Notes: a model not told the origin generated them from the letters alone. A DNA stretch of 64,000 nucleotides from Variovorax sp. EL159 (GCF_900100965.1 NZ_FMUJ01000001.1:854272-918271); one strand, 5' to 3'; shown: positions 19,001 to 27,635, numbered from the stretch's first letter. Numbers and translations: made by a program.

Positions 19001-19027
19001 AGACGCCCTCGGTGAAGAAGGGCGTCT
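19001..19027. terminator. hairpin between convergent genes
   Basis: A perfect nine-base stem (AGACGCCCT at 19001-19009, AGGGCGTCT at 19019-19027) with a nine-base loop lies between the CorA-like gene and the convergent ASCH gene. No strong T-run follows on either strand, so it is only a weak terminator candidate. Confidence 0.4.
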
Positions 19028-19030
19028 GCC

Positions 19031-19501
19031 TCAGCCTTCCTTGTAGATGACCTCGAAGCGCTCGCACAGCACCGGCATCCGCAGGTCGGGCTTCTTGCCG
19101 ATGCGCTCGCATTCGCCGCTGAAGTATTCCCAGTGGCCTTCGCGCCAATAGCGCAGCGAACCGTCGCCTTCGGCCTCGATGGTCGCGAAGTCTTCGCCGA
19201 CCTCATCGAAGGGCATGACCACGACATCGCGGGTCTCGATCACGCACAGGGGCTGGCCTTGCCAGTCGGTCACCACGCTCAGGTCGCCGGGTTCGGGCCG
19301 TGGCCTGCCGGTCACTGCAAAAGACCATTCGAGGCTGGCGGTGCCACGCTTCTTTCCGTCCAGCACGAGCTTGGCAAGTTCCGTAGCGCCGGCCTCGTTG
19401 TCGTCGAAGTGGAAGGCTTCGCAGAAGCGGGCCGAAAGGTCGGCGCCAACTGCGGCCTGGAACCGTGCCCAGAAGGGGCGGATGCTGGAAGGGATGTTCA
19501 T
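19031..19501 (-). CDS. ASCH-domain protein
   Basis: A 156-residue soluble protein matching the ASCH fold, a PUA-related beta-barrel thought to bind RNA or modified nucleosides. Some members hydrolyse N4-acetylcytidine. Features seen: a Gly-Lys-Lys-Arg-Gly-Thr-Ala-Ser-Leu-Glu stretch near residue 48 and a Trp-Arg-Glu-Gly-His-Trp segment near 124, both usual in the family. The start at 19501 was preferred over the in-frame 19564 because the domain begins there and an AGGG precedes it. It is convergent to the large operon and probably transcribed alone. Confidence 0.75.
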   Translation of the reverse strand: MNIPSSIRPFWARFQAAVGADLSARFCEAFHFDDNEAGATELAKLVLDGKKRGTASLEWSFAVTGRPRPEPGDLSVVTDWQGQPLCVIETRDVVVMPFDEVGEDFATIEAEGDGSLRYWREGHWEYFSGECERIGKKPDLRMPVLCERFEVIYKEG

Positions 19502-19584
19502 GTCGGGTGCCCTGAAGACGAATGCCGAGCCTGCCACAACTGGCAGGCCGGTGCGCCTGCGCACCCGACCGTATCAAGCCCGGG

Positions 19585-19731
19585 TCAGGGCTTGACGCCG
19601 AGCACCGACAGGATGATCGCCGCGAGCGTGAGCGTCATGGGCAACTGGTGCGTGGCCAGTGCACGGGCCTGCGTCATCGACAGGATGGCTGGCTGCAGCA
19701 GGTTCTTTTCGGAATGAAGAGGTGTGGACAT
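19585..19731 (-). CDS. small single-span membrane peptide
   Basis: A 48-codon frame with an AGGAG ribosome site eight bases upstream of its ATG. The C-terminal half (residues about 29-45) is a hydrophobic membrane-span candidate. The site and clean start argue for a real gene; the function is unknown. It sits between the ASCH gene and the GNAT gene, oriented with the former. Confidence 0.5.
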   Translation of the reverse strand: MSTPLHSEKNLLQPAILSMTQARALATHQLPMTLTLAAIILSVLGVKP

Positions 19732-19892
19732 ATCGAACTCCTGAGTGGTTGCGAACCGTCTGTTCGCATGACTGCAAAGATAGGCCTGTGGCAGCGGCTC
19801 GGCGCAGGGCTTTCGACGACACGGCGTTTCCGTTTTCGCAACGATCCCGCGGCGTTGGCCCGGAACTTTCGCGCCCACCTCAGAATGACGGG

Positions 19893-20393
19893 ATGAAAAA
19901 GAACGCACGTATGACCGGCACAATCGGTTTGAAAATTCGCAGAGCCACCCCCGCCGACGCCGTGCCGTGGACGCTTCTGTTCGATGCCGACGGCCCGCGC
20001 GCGGAGGTCGAGAAGTACCTGGCGCGTGGAGAGCAATGGCTGGCCGAGCAGGCCGGCGAGGTGGTCGGGCAGATGGTGCTGATGGAAACCCGCGCCGACA
20101 TCTGGGAAATTATGAACGTCGCCGTGGCCGATGCCTGCAAGGGGCAGGGCATCGGCACCGCGATGCTGAAGAAGGCGAAGGCGCTTGCCACGCAACGGGG
20201 CGCGCAGCGGCTCGAAGTCGGCACAGGCAACAGCAGCCTGCGAGAGTTGGCCTTCTACCAGCGCTTCGGCTTTCGCATCGTCGGCGTGGACTTCGATTTC
20301 TTCGTGCGCCGATGGGGCAAGGCGACGAAGCAGGGCGGCATTCCGCTGCGGGACATGATCCGGATGGAGATGGTGCTCAAGGCGGCCTCGTAG
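19893..20393 (+). CDS. GNAT-family N-acetyltransferase
   Basis: A 166-residue protein with the GNAT fold. The acetyl-CoA-binding motif A appears as an Asn-Val-Ala-Val strand followed by Gln-Gly-Ile-Gly-Thr-Ala (about residues 72-89), and a C-terminal Tyr-Gln-Arg-Phe-Gly-Phe motif near 126 is typical. Substrate is not visible. The start at 19893 was chosen because the preceding in-frame 78 codons are promoter-like sequence with poor codon use. A few bases upstream the DNA is lower in G+C, compatible with its own promoter. Confidence 0.82.
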   Translation: MKKNARMTGTIGLKIRRATPADAVPWTLLFDADGPRAEVEKYLARGEQWLAEQAGEVVGQMVLMETRADIWEIMNVAVADACKGQGIGTAMLKKAKALATQRGAQRLEVGTGNSSLRELAFYQRFGFRIVGVDFDFFVRRWGKATKQGGIPLRDMIRMEMVLKAAS

Positions 20394-20438
20394 GGCTTGG
20401 TTGAGGGGCGCTGCTTTTTAGGGCGGCGCCCACGCCGA

Positions 20439-20510
20439 CGGTGTGCTCCCCTCCGCGAATGTCCCCCGGCCTTCGGCCTCCTCCTTTATTTCGCTGCGGG
20501 GAGCACACCG
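20439..20510 (+). repeat. palindromic intergenic element, copy A
   Basis: A 72-base element with perfect 13-base terminal inverted repeats (CGGTGTGCTCCCC at 20439-20451 and its complement at 20498-20510). A GGCC-TTC-GGCC hairpin lies at its centre. The segment CGCTGCGGGG plus ATTTCGCTGC next to it is shared with copy B, which lies in inverted orientation 68 bases away. It carries no ORF and no transposase. Confidence 0.85.
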
Positions 20511-20577
20511 CCAGCGTGAGCGTTGTAAGCAGCGGTCGTTGATCGGCGACACACCAGCGGCGCGCCCTTGTGCGAAT

Positions 20578-20659
20578 GGCACCGGGTGCTCCCCGCAGCG
20601 AAATAAAGGAGGAGGGGCGCAGCCCCGGGGGACATTCGCGGAGGGGAGTACCCGGTGTC
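20578..20659 (-). repeat. palindromic intergenic element, copy B, inverted
   Basis: About 82 bases, opposite in orientation to copy A. Its terminal arms (starting GGCACCGGGTGCTCCCC) pair over 17 bases with two mismatches, one of them a G-T pair that would be a wobble in RNA. The arms differ in sequence from copy A yet still pair with themselves. The central hairpin is GGGGC-GCA-GCCCC in place of GGCC-loop-GGCC, which again keeps pairing. The stretch 20394-20709, between the GNAT gene and the regulator, contains these two copies and a 67-base spacer, with no gene. Confidence 0.85.
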
Positions 20660-20709
20660 ATCCGCACACGCCCCGAACAGCAACGCCCTGAACGGCAGCA
20701 GCCCCCGAA

Positions 20710-21276
20710 CTACCCCGCAATCAACTTCTGCACCAGCTCCGCCGTCGTTGCCGCCGCGTACTTGCGCATCAACCGCGCCCGATGCAGCTCGACGGTCCGA
20801 TGGCTGATGTCCAGCGCCTTGCCGATCTCCTTCGAGGTCAGGCCGCGCATCACCTGCGCCGCCACTTCGCGCTCGCGTGGCGTCAACTGCGCCGTGACCG
20901 CGCGGCGCGAGCCCAGGTCTTCGAAAGTCCAGATGCCGGCCTCGTGCGGGGCCGCGCGGTTCATGGCATGGCCGGTGACGTGGCACCAGAAGGTTTCGCC
21001 CGCCAGTGCGCCGTGCAGGCCGCCCAATCGCTTCATCATGCGGTTGTCGGCGTAGTGGCCGCTGGCGTTCAAGAAGGGTTCCATGCGCTTGCCGATGCGC
21101 TCGAACTCGGCCACGCTCGGGTAGAGGATGCTGAACGAATGCCCCACCAGCGCGGAGGGCGTTGCGCCGAAAATTTCGCACACCCGCACGTTGCACGCCA
21201 CGATGGTGCGGTTGCTCGAAACCACCATGCCGACGGGTGCATGTTCAAAAGCCAGCCGGTAATCGATCTCGGGCAT
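20710..21276 (-). CDS. PAS-LuxR transcriptional regulator
   Basis: A 188-residue protein with an N-terminal PAS domain (about 1-110) and a C-terminal LuxR-type helix-turn-helix (about 128-188, Leu-Thr-Pro-Arg-Glu-Arg-Glu start). There is no receiver domain, so it is not a classical two-component regulator; the PAS domain would sense a small molecule directly. It is divergent from scoAB with a 93-base intergenic region holding a strong inverted repeat. It probably controls scoAB and itself. Confidence 0.83.
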   Translation of the reverse strand: MPEIDYRLAFEHAPVGMVVSSNRTIVACNVRVCEIFGATPSALVGHSFSILYPSVAEFERIGKRMEPFLNASGHYADNRMMKRLGGLHGALAGETFWCHVTGHAMNRAAPHEAGIWTFEDLGSRRAVTAQLTPREREVAAQVMRGLTSKEIGKALDISHRTVELHRARLMRKYAAATTAELVQKLIAG

Positions 21277-21295
21277 CGGGTGTCACCATTACGAA

Positions 21296-21321
21296 ATACT
21301 ACGTATACGGGTAGGTAGTAT
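21296..21321. promoter_or_regulatory. inverted repeat operator between regulator and scoAB
   Basis: ATACTAC at 21296-21302 and GTAGTAT at 21315-21321 form a perfect seven-base inverted repeat with a 12-base spacer. The site lies in the shared intergenic region of the PAS-LuxR gene and scoA. It is the best operator candidate for that regulator; the target is inferred from position. Confidence 0.55.
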
Positions 21322-21369
21322 CGTTCAAGGCTTTCCCACCACTCTCCATTCATCCATCAAGGAGCCCGA

Positions 21370-22173
21370 GTGAACAAGATTTATCCCTCCGCAGACGCGG
21401 CACTCAAGGGGGTCGTGGCCGACGGGCAGATGCTCGCGGTCGGCGGCTTCGGCCTGTGCGGCATTCCCGAAGCGCTGATCGACGCGCTGAAGGACACCAA
21501 CGTGCAGAACCTCACTGTCATCTCGAACAACGCGGGCGTCGACGGCTTCGGTCTCGGCAAGCTGCTCGAGACGCGCCAGATCAAGAAGATGATCGCGTCG
21601 TACGTCGGCGAGAACAAGGAGTTCGAGCGCCAGTACCTGGCAGGCGAACTGGCCCTCGAATTCACGCCCCAGGGCACGCTGGCCGAGAAGCTGCGCGCCG
21701 GCGGTGCCGGCATTCCCGCCTTCTTCACCAAGACCGGTGTCGGCACGCAAGTGGCCGAGGGCAAGGAGCTGCGCGAGTTCGGCGGCGAGACCTACGTCAT
21801 GGAACATTCGCTGGTGCCCGACGTGGCGCTGGTCAAGGCCGACGTGGCCGACAAGTCGGGCAACCTGCGCTTTCGCCTGACGGCACGCAACTTCAACCCG
21901 GCCGCTGCCATGGCCGGCAAGATCTGCATCGTCGAGGTCGAGAAGATCGTCGAAGTGGGCGAACTGGCCCCCGACGACATCCACCTGCCGGGCATCTACG
22001 TGCACCGCATCGTGCTCAACGCCAACCCCGAGAAGCGCATCGAAAAGCGCACCGTGAGCGCATCGGTCGATGCCGCCGCCGCCAAGGTCGAGGCCCAGAC
22101 CGCCATCGCCCAGGCCGCCGCTGCCGGCAGCGAAGCGCCCGTCAAGGTCGTCAACAAGAAAGAAGGAGCCTGA
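21370..22173 (+). CDS. scoA: 3-oxoacid CoA-transferase, A subunit
   Basis: A 267-residue alpha subunit of the two-subunit enzyme that moves CoA from succinyl-CoA to acetoacetate or a related 3-oxoacid. The N-terminal Gly-Gly-Phe-Gly-Leu-Cys-Gly-Ile-Pro motif (about 25-33) is family-typical. It starts with GTG after AAGGAG. Residues beyond about 230 form an Ala/Lys-rich tail (about 35 residues) not usual in the family. The B subunit follows with one base between stop and start. Together with PAS-LuxR control it would serve ketone-body or 3-oxoacid use. Confidence 0.88.
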   Translation: MNKIYPSADAALKGVVADGQMLAVGGFGLCGIPEALIDALKDTNVQNLTVISNNAGVDGFGLGKLLETRQIKKMIASYVGENKEFERQYLAGELALEFTPQGTLAEKLRAGGAGIPAFFTKTGVGTQVAEGKELREFGGETYVMEHSLVPDVALVKADVADKSGNLRFRLTARNFNPAAAMAGKICIVEVEKIVEVGELAPDDIHLPGIYVHRIVLNANPEKRIEKRTVSASVDAAAAKVEAQTAIAQAAAAGSEAPVKVVNKKEGA

Positions 22174-22174
22174 G

Positions 22175-22813
22175 ATGCCCTGGACCCAAGACCAGATGGC
22201 GGCCCGTGCCGCGCAAGAACTCGAAGACGGCTTCTACGTCAACCTCGGCATCGGCATCCCGACGCTGGTGGCCAACCACACCGGCACGAAAGAAGTCTGG
22301 CTGCAAAGCGAAAACGGCATGCTCGGCATCGGCCCGTTCCCGACCGAAGACCAGGTCGACGCCGACCTCATCAACGCCGGCAAGCAGACCGTGACCACGC
22401 TGCCCGGCAGCGCCATCTTCGGCAGCCATGACAGCTTCGCGATGATCCGCGGCGGCAAGATCAACCTGTCGATCCTCGGCGCGATGCAGGTCAGCACCAA
22501 GGGCGACCTCGCCAACTGGATGATCCCCGGCAAGATGGTCAAGGGCATGGGCGGCGCCATGGACCTCGTGGCCGGCGTGAAGCGCGTGATCGTGCTGATG
22601 GAACACGTGGCCAAGAAGAAGGACGGCACCGAGGACCTGAAGATCCTCGAGAAGTGCACCCTGCCGCTGACCGGCGTGGGCGTGGTCGACCGCATCATCA
22701 CCGACCTGGCCGTGATGGACGTGGTGCCCGAAGGCCTCAAGGTGATCGAACTCGCGCCCGGCGTGAGCTTCGATGCGCTGCAGGCCAAGACCGGCGCCAA
22801 GCTGATCCAGTAA
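22175..22813 (+). CDS. scoB: 3-oxoacid CoA-transferase, B subunit
   Basis: A 212-residue beta subunit. The catalytic Glu is Glu46 in the Ser-Glu-Asn-Gly-Met-Leu-Gly motif, and the Gly-Ile-Gly-Ile-Pro-Thr-Leu motif precedes it. Start ATG at 22175 lies one base after the scoA stop and follows GAAGGAG. It forms the active enzyme with the A subunit in the cytoplasm. A hairpin with a T-run follows. Confidence 0.9.
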   Translation: MPWTQDQMAARAAQELEDGFYVNLGIGIPTLVANHTGTKEVWLQSENGMLGIGPFPTEDQVDADLINAGKQTVTTLPGSAIFGSHDSFAMIRGGKINLSILGAMQVSTKGDLANWMIPGKMVKGMGGAMDLVAGVKRVIVLMEHVAKKKDGTEDLKILEKCTLPLTGVGVVDRIITDLAVMDVVPEGLKVIELAPGVSFDALQAKTGAKLIQ

Positions 22814-22839
22814 GGCGATCGGCACCACGACGACGAAGG

Positions 22840-22870
22840 GCAGGGCCGCGAAAGCGCGCCCTGCTTTTTT
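22840..22870 (+). terminator. rho-independent terminator after scoB
   Basis: GCAGGGC at 22840-22846 pairs with GCCCTGC at 22858-22864, with a six-base T-run at 22865-22870. It ends the scoAB transcript before the CaiB-family gene at 22910. Confidence 0.75.
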
Positions 22871-22909
22871 CATTCTTTGAATCACTGATGACGTTTTGGG
22901 ACACAGGCA

Positions 22910-24301
22910 ATGAATTCGAGTGATGCGCTTGCAGGCATCTGGCAGCACGCCGGCCTGCCCGCCGAGGCCTTGCAGTTCGCGCGGCTCACGGGTGCCGACC
23001 CGGTGCTGCCGTCTTCCTTCGCGGTCGGCTTGGCGGCGCAGAGCACCATCGCCGCCGCCGCGCTGGCCGCTTGCGAGCTGGGCCATCTGCGCGGCACCGC
23101 GCGCCAGCAGGTCGGCGTCGACATGCAGCACGCGGCGCTGGAATGCATGGGCTGGTTCAGCATCGACGGGCGCGTGCCCGATATATGGGACACGTTCTCG
23201 GGGCTGTACCGCTGCGCGGATGGGTGGGTGCGCGTGCACGCGAATTTTGCGCACCACCGCGCAGGTGCGCTGCGCCTGCTGGGGCTGGACCCGGTCACCG
23301 CCACGCGTGCCGAAGCCGAAGCGGCCATGGCCGGATGGCGCGCGATCGATTTCGAGGACGCCGCTTCCGCCCGCGGGCTGGTGGCAACCGCGCTGCGGCG
23401 CTTCGACGAGTGGGACGCGACGCCGCAGGGCCAGGCCATCGCGGCGCAACCGCTCTTCACCATCGAGCGCATCGGCGATGCGCCGCCGCTGGCGCTGCCG
23501 CCCCTGCGCGAAGACCAACGGCCGCTGAGTGGACTGCGTGTGCTCGACCTCACGCGCATCCTCGCGGGGCCGGTCGGTGGCCGTGCGCTGGCAGCCTATG
23601 GCGCCGACGTGCTGCTGGTCAATTCACCGAACCTGCCGAACATCGAAGCCATCGCCGACACGAGCCGGGGCAAGCTGTCGGCGCACGTCGACCTTCAAAC
23701 CGACGAAGGCCGTGCCGCATTGCAGCGACTCGTGGGCGATGCGCATGTCTTCGTGCAGGGCTACCGGCCCGGCGGCATCGAGGCGCTGGGCTTCGGGCCG
23801 GCGGCATTGGCGGCGCAACGGCCGGGCATCGTGTGCGTGTCGCTCACGGCCTACGGCACGCAAGGGCCCTGGGCCGGTCGACGTGGATTCGATTCGCTGG
23901 TGCAGACCGCCATGGGCTTCAACCATGCCGAAGGCGAAGCGGCCGGCGACGGCAAGCCGAAGCCGCTGCCCATGCAGATCCTCGACGAAGCCACCGGCGC
24001 GCTCATCGCCTTCGGTGCCGCTGCTGCGCTCTGGCGGCAGCAGCAAGAGGGTGGCAGCTGGCACGTGCGGGTGTCGCTGGCGCAGACAGGGCAGTGGCTG
24101 CGTGGCCTGGGGCGTGTGCCGGGTGGTCTTTCGATCGGCAAGCCCAGCCTTGCGCCTTACATCGAGACGACCGCTTCGGGCTTCGGCGAGCTCGCCGGAT
24201 TGCGGCACAGCGCATTGCTGTCGCGCACGCCGGCCGGGTGGCCGCGTCCGTCCATGCCTCCTGGCAGCCATGCGGCGGCGTGGCCAGCTGTCACGGAATG
24301 A
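22910..24301 (+). CDS. CaiB/BaiF-family CoA-transferase with extra N-terminal module
   Basis: A 463-residue family III CoA-transferase. The catalytic Asp is Asp359 in Leu-Asp-Glu-Ala-Thr-Gly. In standard members it sits near residue 169 with more than 200 residues after it; here only 104 follow. The first 200 residues resemble the module that normally follows the Asp, including an Ala-rich helix and Arg-x-x-Val-x-Val-Asp-Met. The protein therefore looks rearranged or duplicated. Substrate unknown. The start codon has no strong ribosome site. It follows the scoB terminator and precedes the DUF4241 gene by 16 bases. Confidence 0.75.
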   Translation: MNSSDALAGIWQHAGLPAEALQFARLTGADPVLPSSFAVGLAAQSTIAAAALAACELGHLRGTARQQVGVDMQHAALECMGWFSIDGRVPDIWDTFSGLYRCADGWVRVHANFAHHRAGALRLLGLDPVTATRAEAEAAMAGWRAIDFEDAASARGLVATALRRFDEWDATPQGQAIAAQPLFTIERIGDAPPLALPPLREDQRPLSGLRVLDLTRILAGPVGGRALAAYGADVLLVNSPNLPNIEAIADTSRGKLSAHVDLQTDEGRAALQRLVGDAHVFVQGYRPGGIEALGFGPAALAAQRPGIVCVSLTAYGTQGPWAGRRGFDSLVQTAMGFNHAEGEAAGDGKPKPLPMQILDEATGALIAFGAAAALWRQQQEGGSWHVRVSLAQTGQWLRGLGRVPGGLSIGKPSLAPYIETTASGFGELAGLRHSALLSRTPAGWPRPSMPPGSHAAAWPAVTE

Positions 24302-24317
24302 GTGCGAAACTGGGCGC

Positions 24318-25415
24318 ATGGCCTATCTCGACATCGACAACCTCCAAGCCGTTTTCCTTGATGACGAGGCACTGCGCGCGCGTCATCTGGAGCGGCAGCC
24401 CTGCGGCGTACTGCACATCACCAGCGGCCGGATCGTGGCGTGCGATCCGCTGGTGCAGCCCGAGCGCGAGGCGTTCGCGCGCACCCTGGGCGAGCGCGGC
24501 GCGTTCCCCGTCGAGGTGCTGCACGACAAGGGCCGCCACGCGCTGGCGGTGCTCTGGCTGCGTGAGCGAGGCGGCCTGCAGGTTGCCGGTCTGCGTTGGG
24601 AGCCGGCACTCCTCGAGGGGCAATCGCAGGATGCGCTTGGAGACGATGAGTTCTTCGGCTACCCCGTCGATGCCGGCGTAGGCTGTTTCATGGACGCCGA
24701 TGCCGCGAAGGCGATGGCCGAGCGCGAGGCGCGCGAATCCGAAAAATCCGTTCATTTCAACTACTACGACGACGTGCTCGCCGAGGAACTGGGCACGGCC
24801 AACATGGCCGACCACTACCCGCAAGGCGCCGGCACTCCGAACAACATCCTCATCTTCAGCTCGGGCTGGGGCGACGGCAGCTATCCGAGCTTCTGGGCGC
24901 TCGATGCGGCCGGCGAGCCCGTGGCGCTGGTGACCGACTTCATGACGATGACCGGCGGCGATGCGCGTGACGAGGACGACAAGCGCAGCGATGCCTACAA
25001 GGCCAGCCTGTCGCCGGAGAAGCTGGCCGCCCTCGATGCGCTGGGCGCGGCCGCCATTGCCGGCGACCTGGGCACCATCCGGTCGCTGCTCGACGGGGGC
25101 CTGGCAGGTGCCAACGAGATCATTCCGTCGCTGGGCGAGACGGCGATCACCAGCGCCATCCGCATGAACCAGCTCGAAGCGCTGCGCATGCTGCTGGGCT
25201 CGATGCCGTCGCTGCCGAAGCCGCCGCTGTTCTATACCGGCGACGACGAAGAAGAGAGCTATCTTGTCTACGCGCGCCGGCTCAAGAAGCCGCGCGTGCC
25301 GGGGCTGATCGAACTGCTTCAGGCATCGGAAGAAGCGGCTGCCGCCGCACCCGCGCCTGCCGCCGCACCCGCGCCTGCCGCAGGCAAGAGCCTCTGGAAG
25401 CGCCTGTTCTCCTGA
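24318..25415 (+). CDS. DUF4241 protein with ankyrin-like C-terminal part
   Basis: A 365-residue protein. Residues about 20-230 match DUF4241, including Ser-Gly-Arg-Ile-Val-Ala-Cys-Asp-Pro-Leu, a Val-Asp-Ala-Gly-Val-Gly-Cys-Phe motif and Phe-Ser-Ser-Gly-Trp-Gly-Asp-Gly. Residues about 235-300 look like one or two ankyrin-like helical pairs. An Ala-Pro-rich linker (near 340-355) and basic tail end it. Function is unknown; no signal peptide or membrane span. It lies four bases from the convergent aminotransferase gene. Confidence 0.7.
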   Translation: MAYLDIDNLQAVFLDDEALRARHLERQPCGVLHITSGRIVACDPLVQPEREAFARTLGERGAFPVEVLHDKGRHALAVLWLRERGGLQVAGLRWEPALLEGQSQDALGDDEFFGYPVDAGVGCFMDADAAKAMAEREARESEKSVHFNYYDDVLAEELGTANMADHYPQGAGTPNNILIFSSGWGDGSYPSFWALDAAGEPVALVTDFMTMTGGDARDEDDKRSDAYKASLSPEKLAALDALGAAAIAGDLGTIRSLLDGGLAGANEIIPSLGETAITSAIRMNQLEALRMLLGSMPSLPKPPLFYTGDDEEESYLVYARRLKKPRVPGLIELLQASEEAAAAAPAPAAAPAPAAGKSLWKRLFS

Positions 25416-25419
25416 GCCA

Positions 25420-26589
25420 TCAGGCGCCCAGCGCCGCGCGCACCTTCTCGCCCAATCCGCGCAGCCGCTCCACCGGCTCGTTGGAAAACACGAAGCGCAG
25501 GTACTGCGCGCCATGCGTCTGCCCCCAGCCCTGCATCGCGGTGGCGCACACGCGTGCCTTCAGCAGCCGCTCGGACAGCGTCTGCCCGTCGATACCGAAA
25601 TCGCTGACGCGCAGCAGCAGCGACCAGCCACCTGCGGGAACACCCACCGGCAGGCCCTTCAGTTCATCGAGCACCGTGTCGCGCCGCCGCTCCAGTTCGC
25701 TCACATAGGGCGCGAGCGTGTGCGCCGATTGTTCGAGCGCCGTCGCCACCGCGTCCTGCGCGATGCCCACCGGTACCACCACGTTCGCGAGCGACACGGC
25801 CACCAGGTCGGGCATGTACGACTCGGGCGCGACGGTCCAGCCCACGCGCCAGCCGATCATGCGCAGTTCCTTGGCCGACGAGCCGACCGTGATCGTGCGC
25901 TCCGCCATGCCGGGCAGGCCGGCGGGGTGAATCACTTTGCGGCCGTCGTACAGCAGCCGCTCCATGGCCGTGTCGAGGATGAGCGTCAGGTCGTGCCGCA
26001 CGCACAGCGCGGCGATGGCGCGCCAGTCGTCTTCGTCAAAGTAGCCGCCCGTAGGCATCGACGGCGACATCAGCAGCATCACGCGCACGCGCGGCCCGAT
26101 GGCCGCCTGCAGCGCCGCGCGGTCGAGCTTCCATTCGCCACCGGGGTTGAAGCCGAAGGGCACGTACTTCGGCGTGCCGCCCGCCAGCCGGATGCGGTTG
26201 AGCAGGCCGGCGTAGGTCGGGTCGGTCACCAGCACTTCGTCGCCCACCTCGACCGTGGCGAGCAGTGCGTTGAGGATGCCCGAGAGCCCGCCGGCAGAGA
26301 TCACGCAGTTGCGCGCGCCGCTGTAGGCCACGCCCGAGAGCGCCGACACATGCCGCGCCGCCACGTCGCGCAGGCGCGACTGGCCGACGAAGGGCAGGTA
26401 GCTGTTGTCGGCATCTTCCGAGGCGGCGCGCACCGTGCGCGCGATGGCTTCGGGGTCGGGCGGAATGTCGACGTCGAGGTTCTCGAGCCGGAGAAAGGGC
26501 GGGCCGTCCGCGTCGTCGGCGATGGCGCCCATGCGGTCGACGCCGATGCCTGCGATGTGTTCCAGCCGTGCGGGACGATGACGTGGCAT
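25420..26589 (-). CDS. pyridoxal-phosphate aminotransferase, class I/II
   Basis: A 389-residue fold-type I aminotransferase. Lys240 in Ser-Ser-Ala-Lys-Glu-Leu-Arg-Met is the pyridoxal-phosphate attachment site, and the Trp-Arg-Val-Gly-Trp motif after it is standard. Substrate not visible; aromatic, branched or acidic amino acids are possible. An AAGGAG ribosome site precedes the ATG at 26589. It shares strand with the LysR gene 17 bases upstream, so the two may be one operon, and faces the valine-catabolic operon across that regulator. Confidence 0.85.
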   Translation of the reverse strand: MPRHRPARLEHIAGIGVDRMGAIADDADGPPFLRLENLDVDIPPDPEAIARTVRAASEDADNSYLPFVGQSRLRDVAARHVSALSGVAYSGARNCVISAGGLSGILNALLATVEVGDEVLVTDPTYAGLLNRIRLAGGTPKYVPFGFNPGGEWKLDRAALQAAIGPRVRVMLLMSPSMPTGGYFDEDDWRAIAALCVRHDLTLILDTAMERLLYDGRKVIHPAGLPGMAERTITVGSSAKELRMIGWRVGWTVAPESYMPDLVAVSLANVVVPVGIAQDAVATALEQSAHTLAPYVSELERRRDTVLDELKGLPVGVPAGGWSLLLRVSDFGIDGQTLSERLLKARVCATAMQGWGQTHGAQYLRFVFSNEPVERLRGLGEKVRAALGA

Positions 26590-26605
26590 GCGATCTCCTT
26601 GCTTG

Positions 26606-27586
26606 CTACAGGGCCTGCTTGCGTGAAATGGATGGCCGGGGCGGCCGTGGCGCCGCGCCGTCCTTGCGGTCTTTCTCTTCCGGTTTTCCGGCATTCTGCG
26701 GCAGGAGCAGCAGCGCCTGGTGCGCCTGCGCCGTCTGGCGCAGAAAGTCCCACACCGTCTGCATCCGCACGAGGTGCTTGGTCTCCGCGGGCATCGACAT
26801 CCAGAAGGTCCGCGTGAAGTTCGCCTGCCCCGCGAGCACCGGCCGCAGCGCGCTGTCGTGCTCCGCAATGAAGGCCGGCAGCACCGCGATGCCCGCGCCG
26901 GCCACCACCGCGCGGTGCTGCGCGAGCACGCTGGTGCTGCGCAGCGCAAAGGCATCGGGGCGGTGCAGTTCGTCGAGGTACTGCAGTTCCTTGCTGAAGA
27001 GCAGGTCGTCCACGTAGCTGATGAAGGTGTGGCCGCGCAGGTCTTCGCGCGTCTTGATCGGCTTGTGCGCGGCCAGGTACTGCTTCGAGGCGTACAGGCG
27101 CAGCGTGTAGTCGGTGAGCTTGGTGACGACCACGGGCCCGCGTGCCGGCCGTTCGAGCGAGATGACGATGTCGGCCTCGCGCCGCGACAGGTGCACGAGG
27201 CGCGGCATCGCCAGCAGGTCGATGGTGAGCTTCGGGTGCTGCACCGCGAACAGCGCGAGCTGCGGCGCCAGCACCATGGTGCCGAAGCCTTCGGTGGCAC
27301 CGATGCGCACCAGCCCCGACAGGCCTTCCTGCGAGGCCGGCGCGGTGCTTTCCACGGCCTGGAAGGCGCTTTCCATCGCCTCGACCTGCGGCTGCAGCCG
27401 GCGGCCCGCCTCGGTGAGCCGGTGGCCGCCCGACTCGCGCGAGAAAAGCGGCGCGCCGACTTCCTTTTCCAGGGCCTGGATGCGCCGCGCCACCGTGGTG
27501 TGGTCCACCGCCAGCCGGCGCGCCGCGCTCATCAGCGTGCCCGAGCGGGCCAGCTCCAGAAAGTAGCGCAGGTTGTCCCAGTCCAT
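26606..27586 (-). CDS. LysR-family regulator, probable control of mmsA operon
   Basis: A 326-residue LysR protein with an N-terminal winged helix-turn-helix (about 1-60) and a C-terminal effector domain. The start at 27586 places the DNA-binding domain at the N-terminus as usual. It is divergent from mmsA, with repeated TGCAAA sites between them. Effector not known; an intermediate of valine catabolism is likely from position. Confidence 0.85.
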   Translation of the reverse strand: MDWDNLRYFLELARSGTLMSAARRLAVDHTTVARRIQALEKEVGAPLFSRESGGHRLTEAGRRLQPQVEAMESAFQAVESTAPASQEGLSGLVRIGATEGFGTMVLAPQLALFAVQHPKLTIDLLAMPRLVHLSRREADIVISLERPARGPVVVTKLTDYTLRLYASKQYLAAHKPIKTREDLRGHTFISYVDDLLFSKELQYLDELHRPDAFALRSTSVLAQHRAVVAGAGIAVLPAFIAEHDSALRPVLAGQANFTRTFWMSMPAETKHLVRMQTVWDFLRQTAQAHQALLLLPQNAGKPEEKDRKDGAAPRPPRPSISRKQAL

Positions 27587-27635
27587 GTGCGTGCGTTCCT
27601 TCAAATGCCACTCGGCGAGGCTGTGCGTTGGGCTC

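Noticed and set aside
20439..20659. Possible insertion sequence with terminal inverted repeats
   Set aside because: Only about 72-82 bases per copy, no transposase and no target-site duplication seen; treated as small palindromic repeats.
25340..25385. Repeating Ala-Pro codons
   Set aside because: A low-complexity linker within the DUF4241 protein, not a DNA repeat element.
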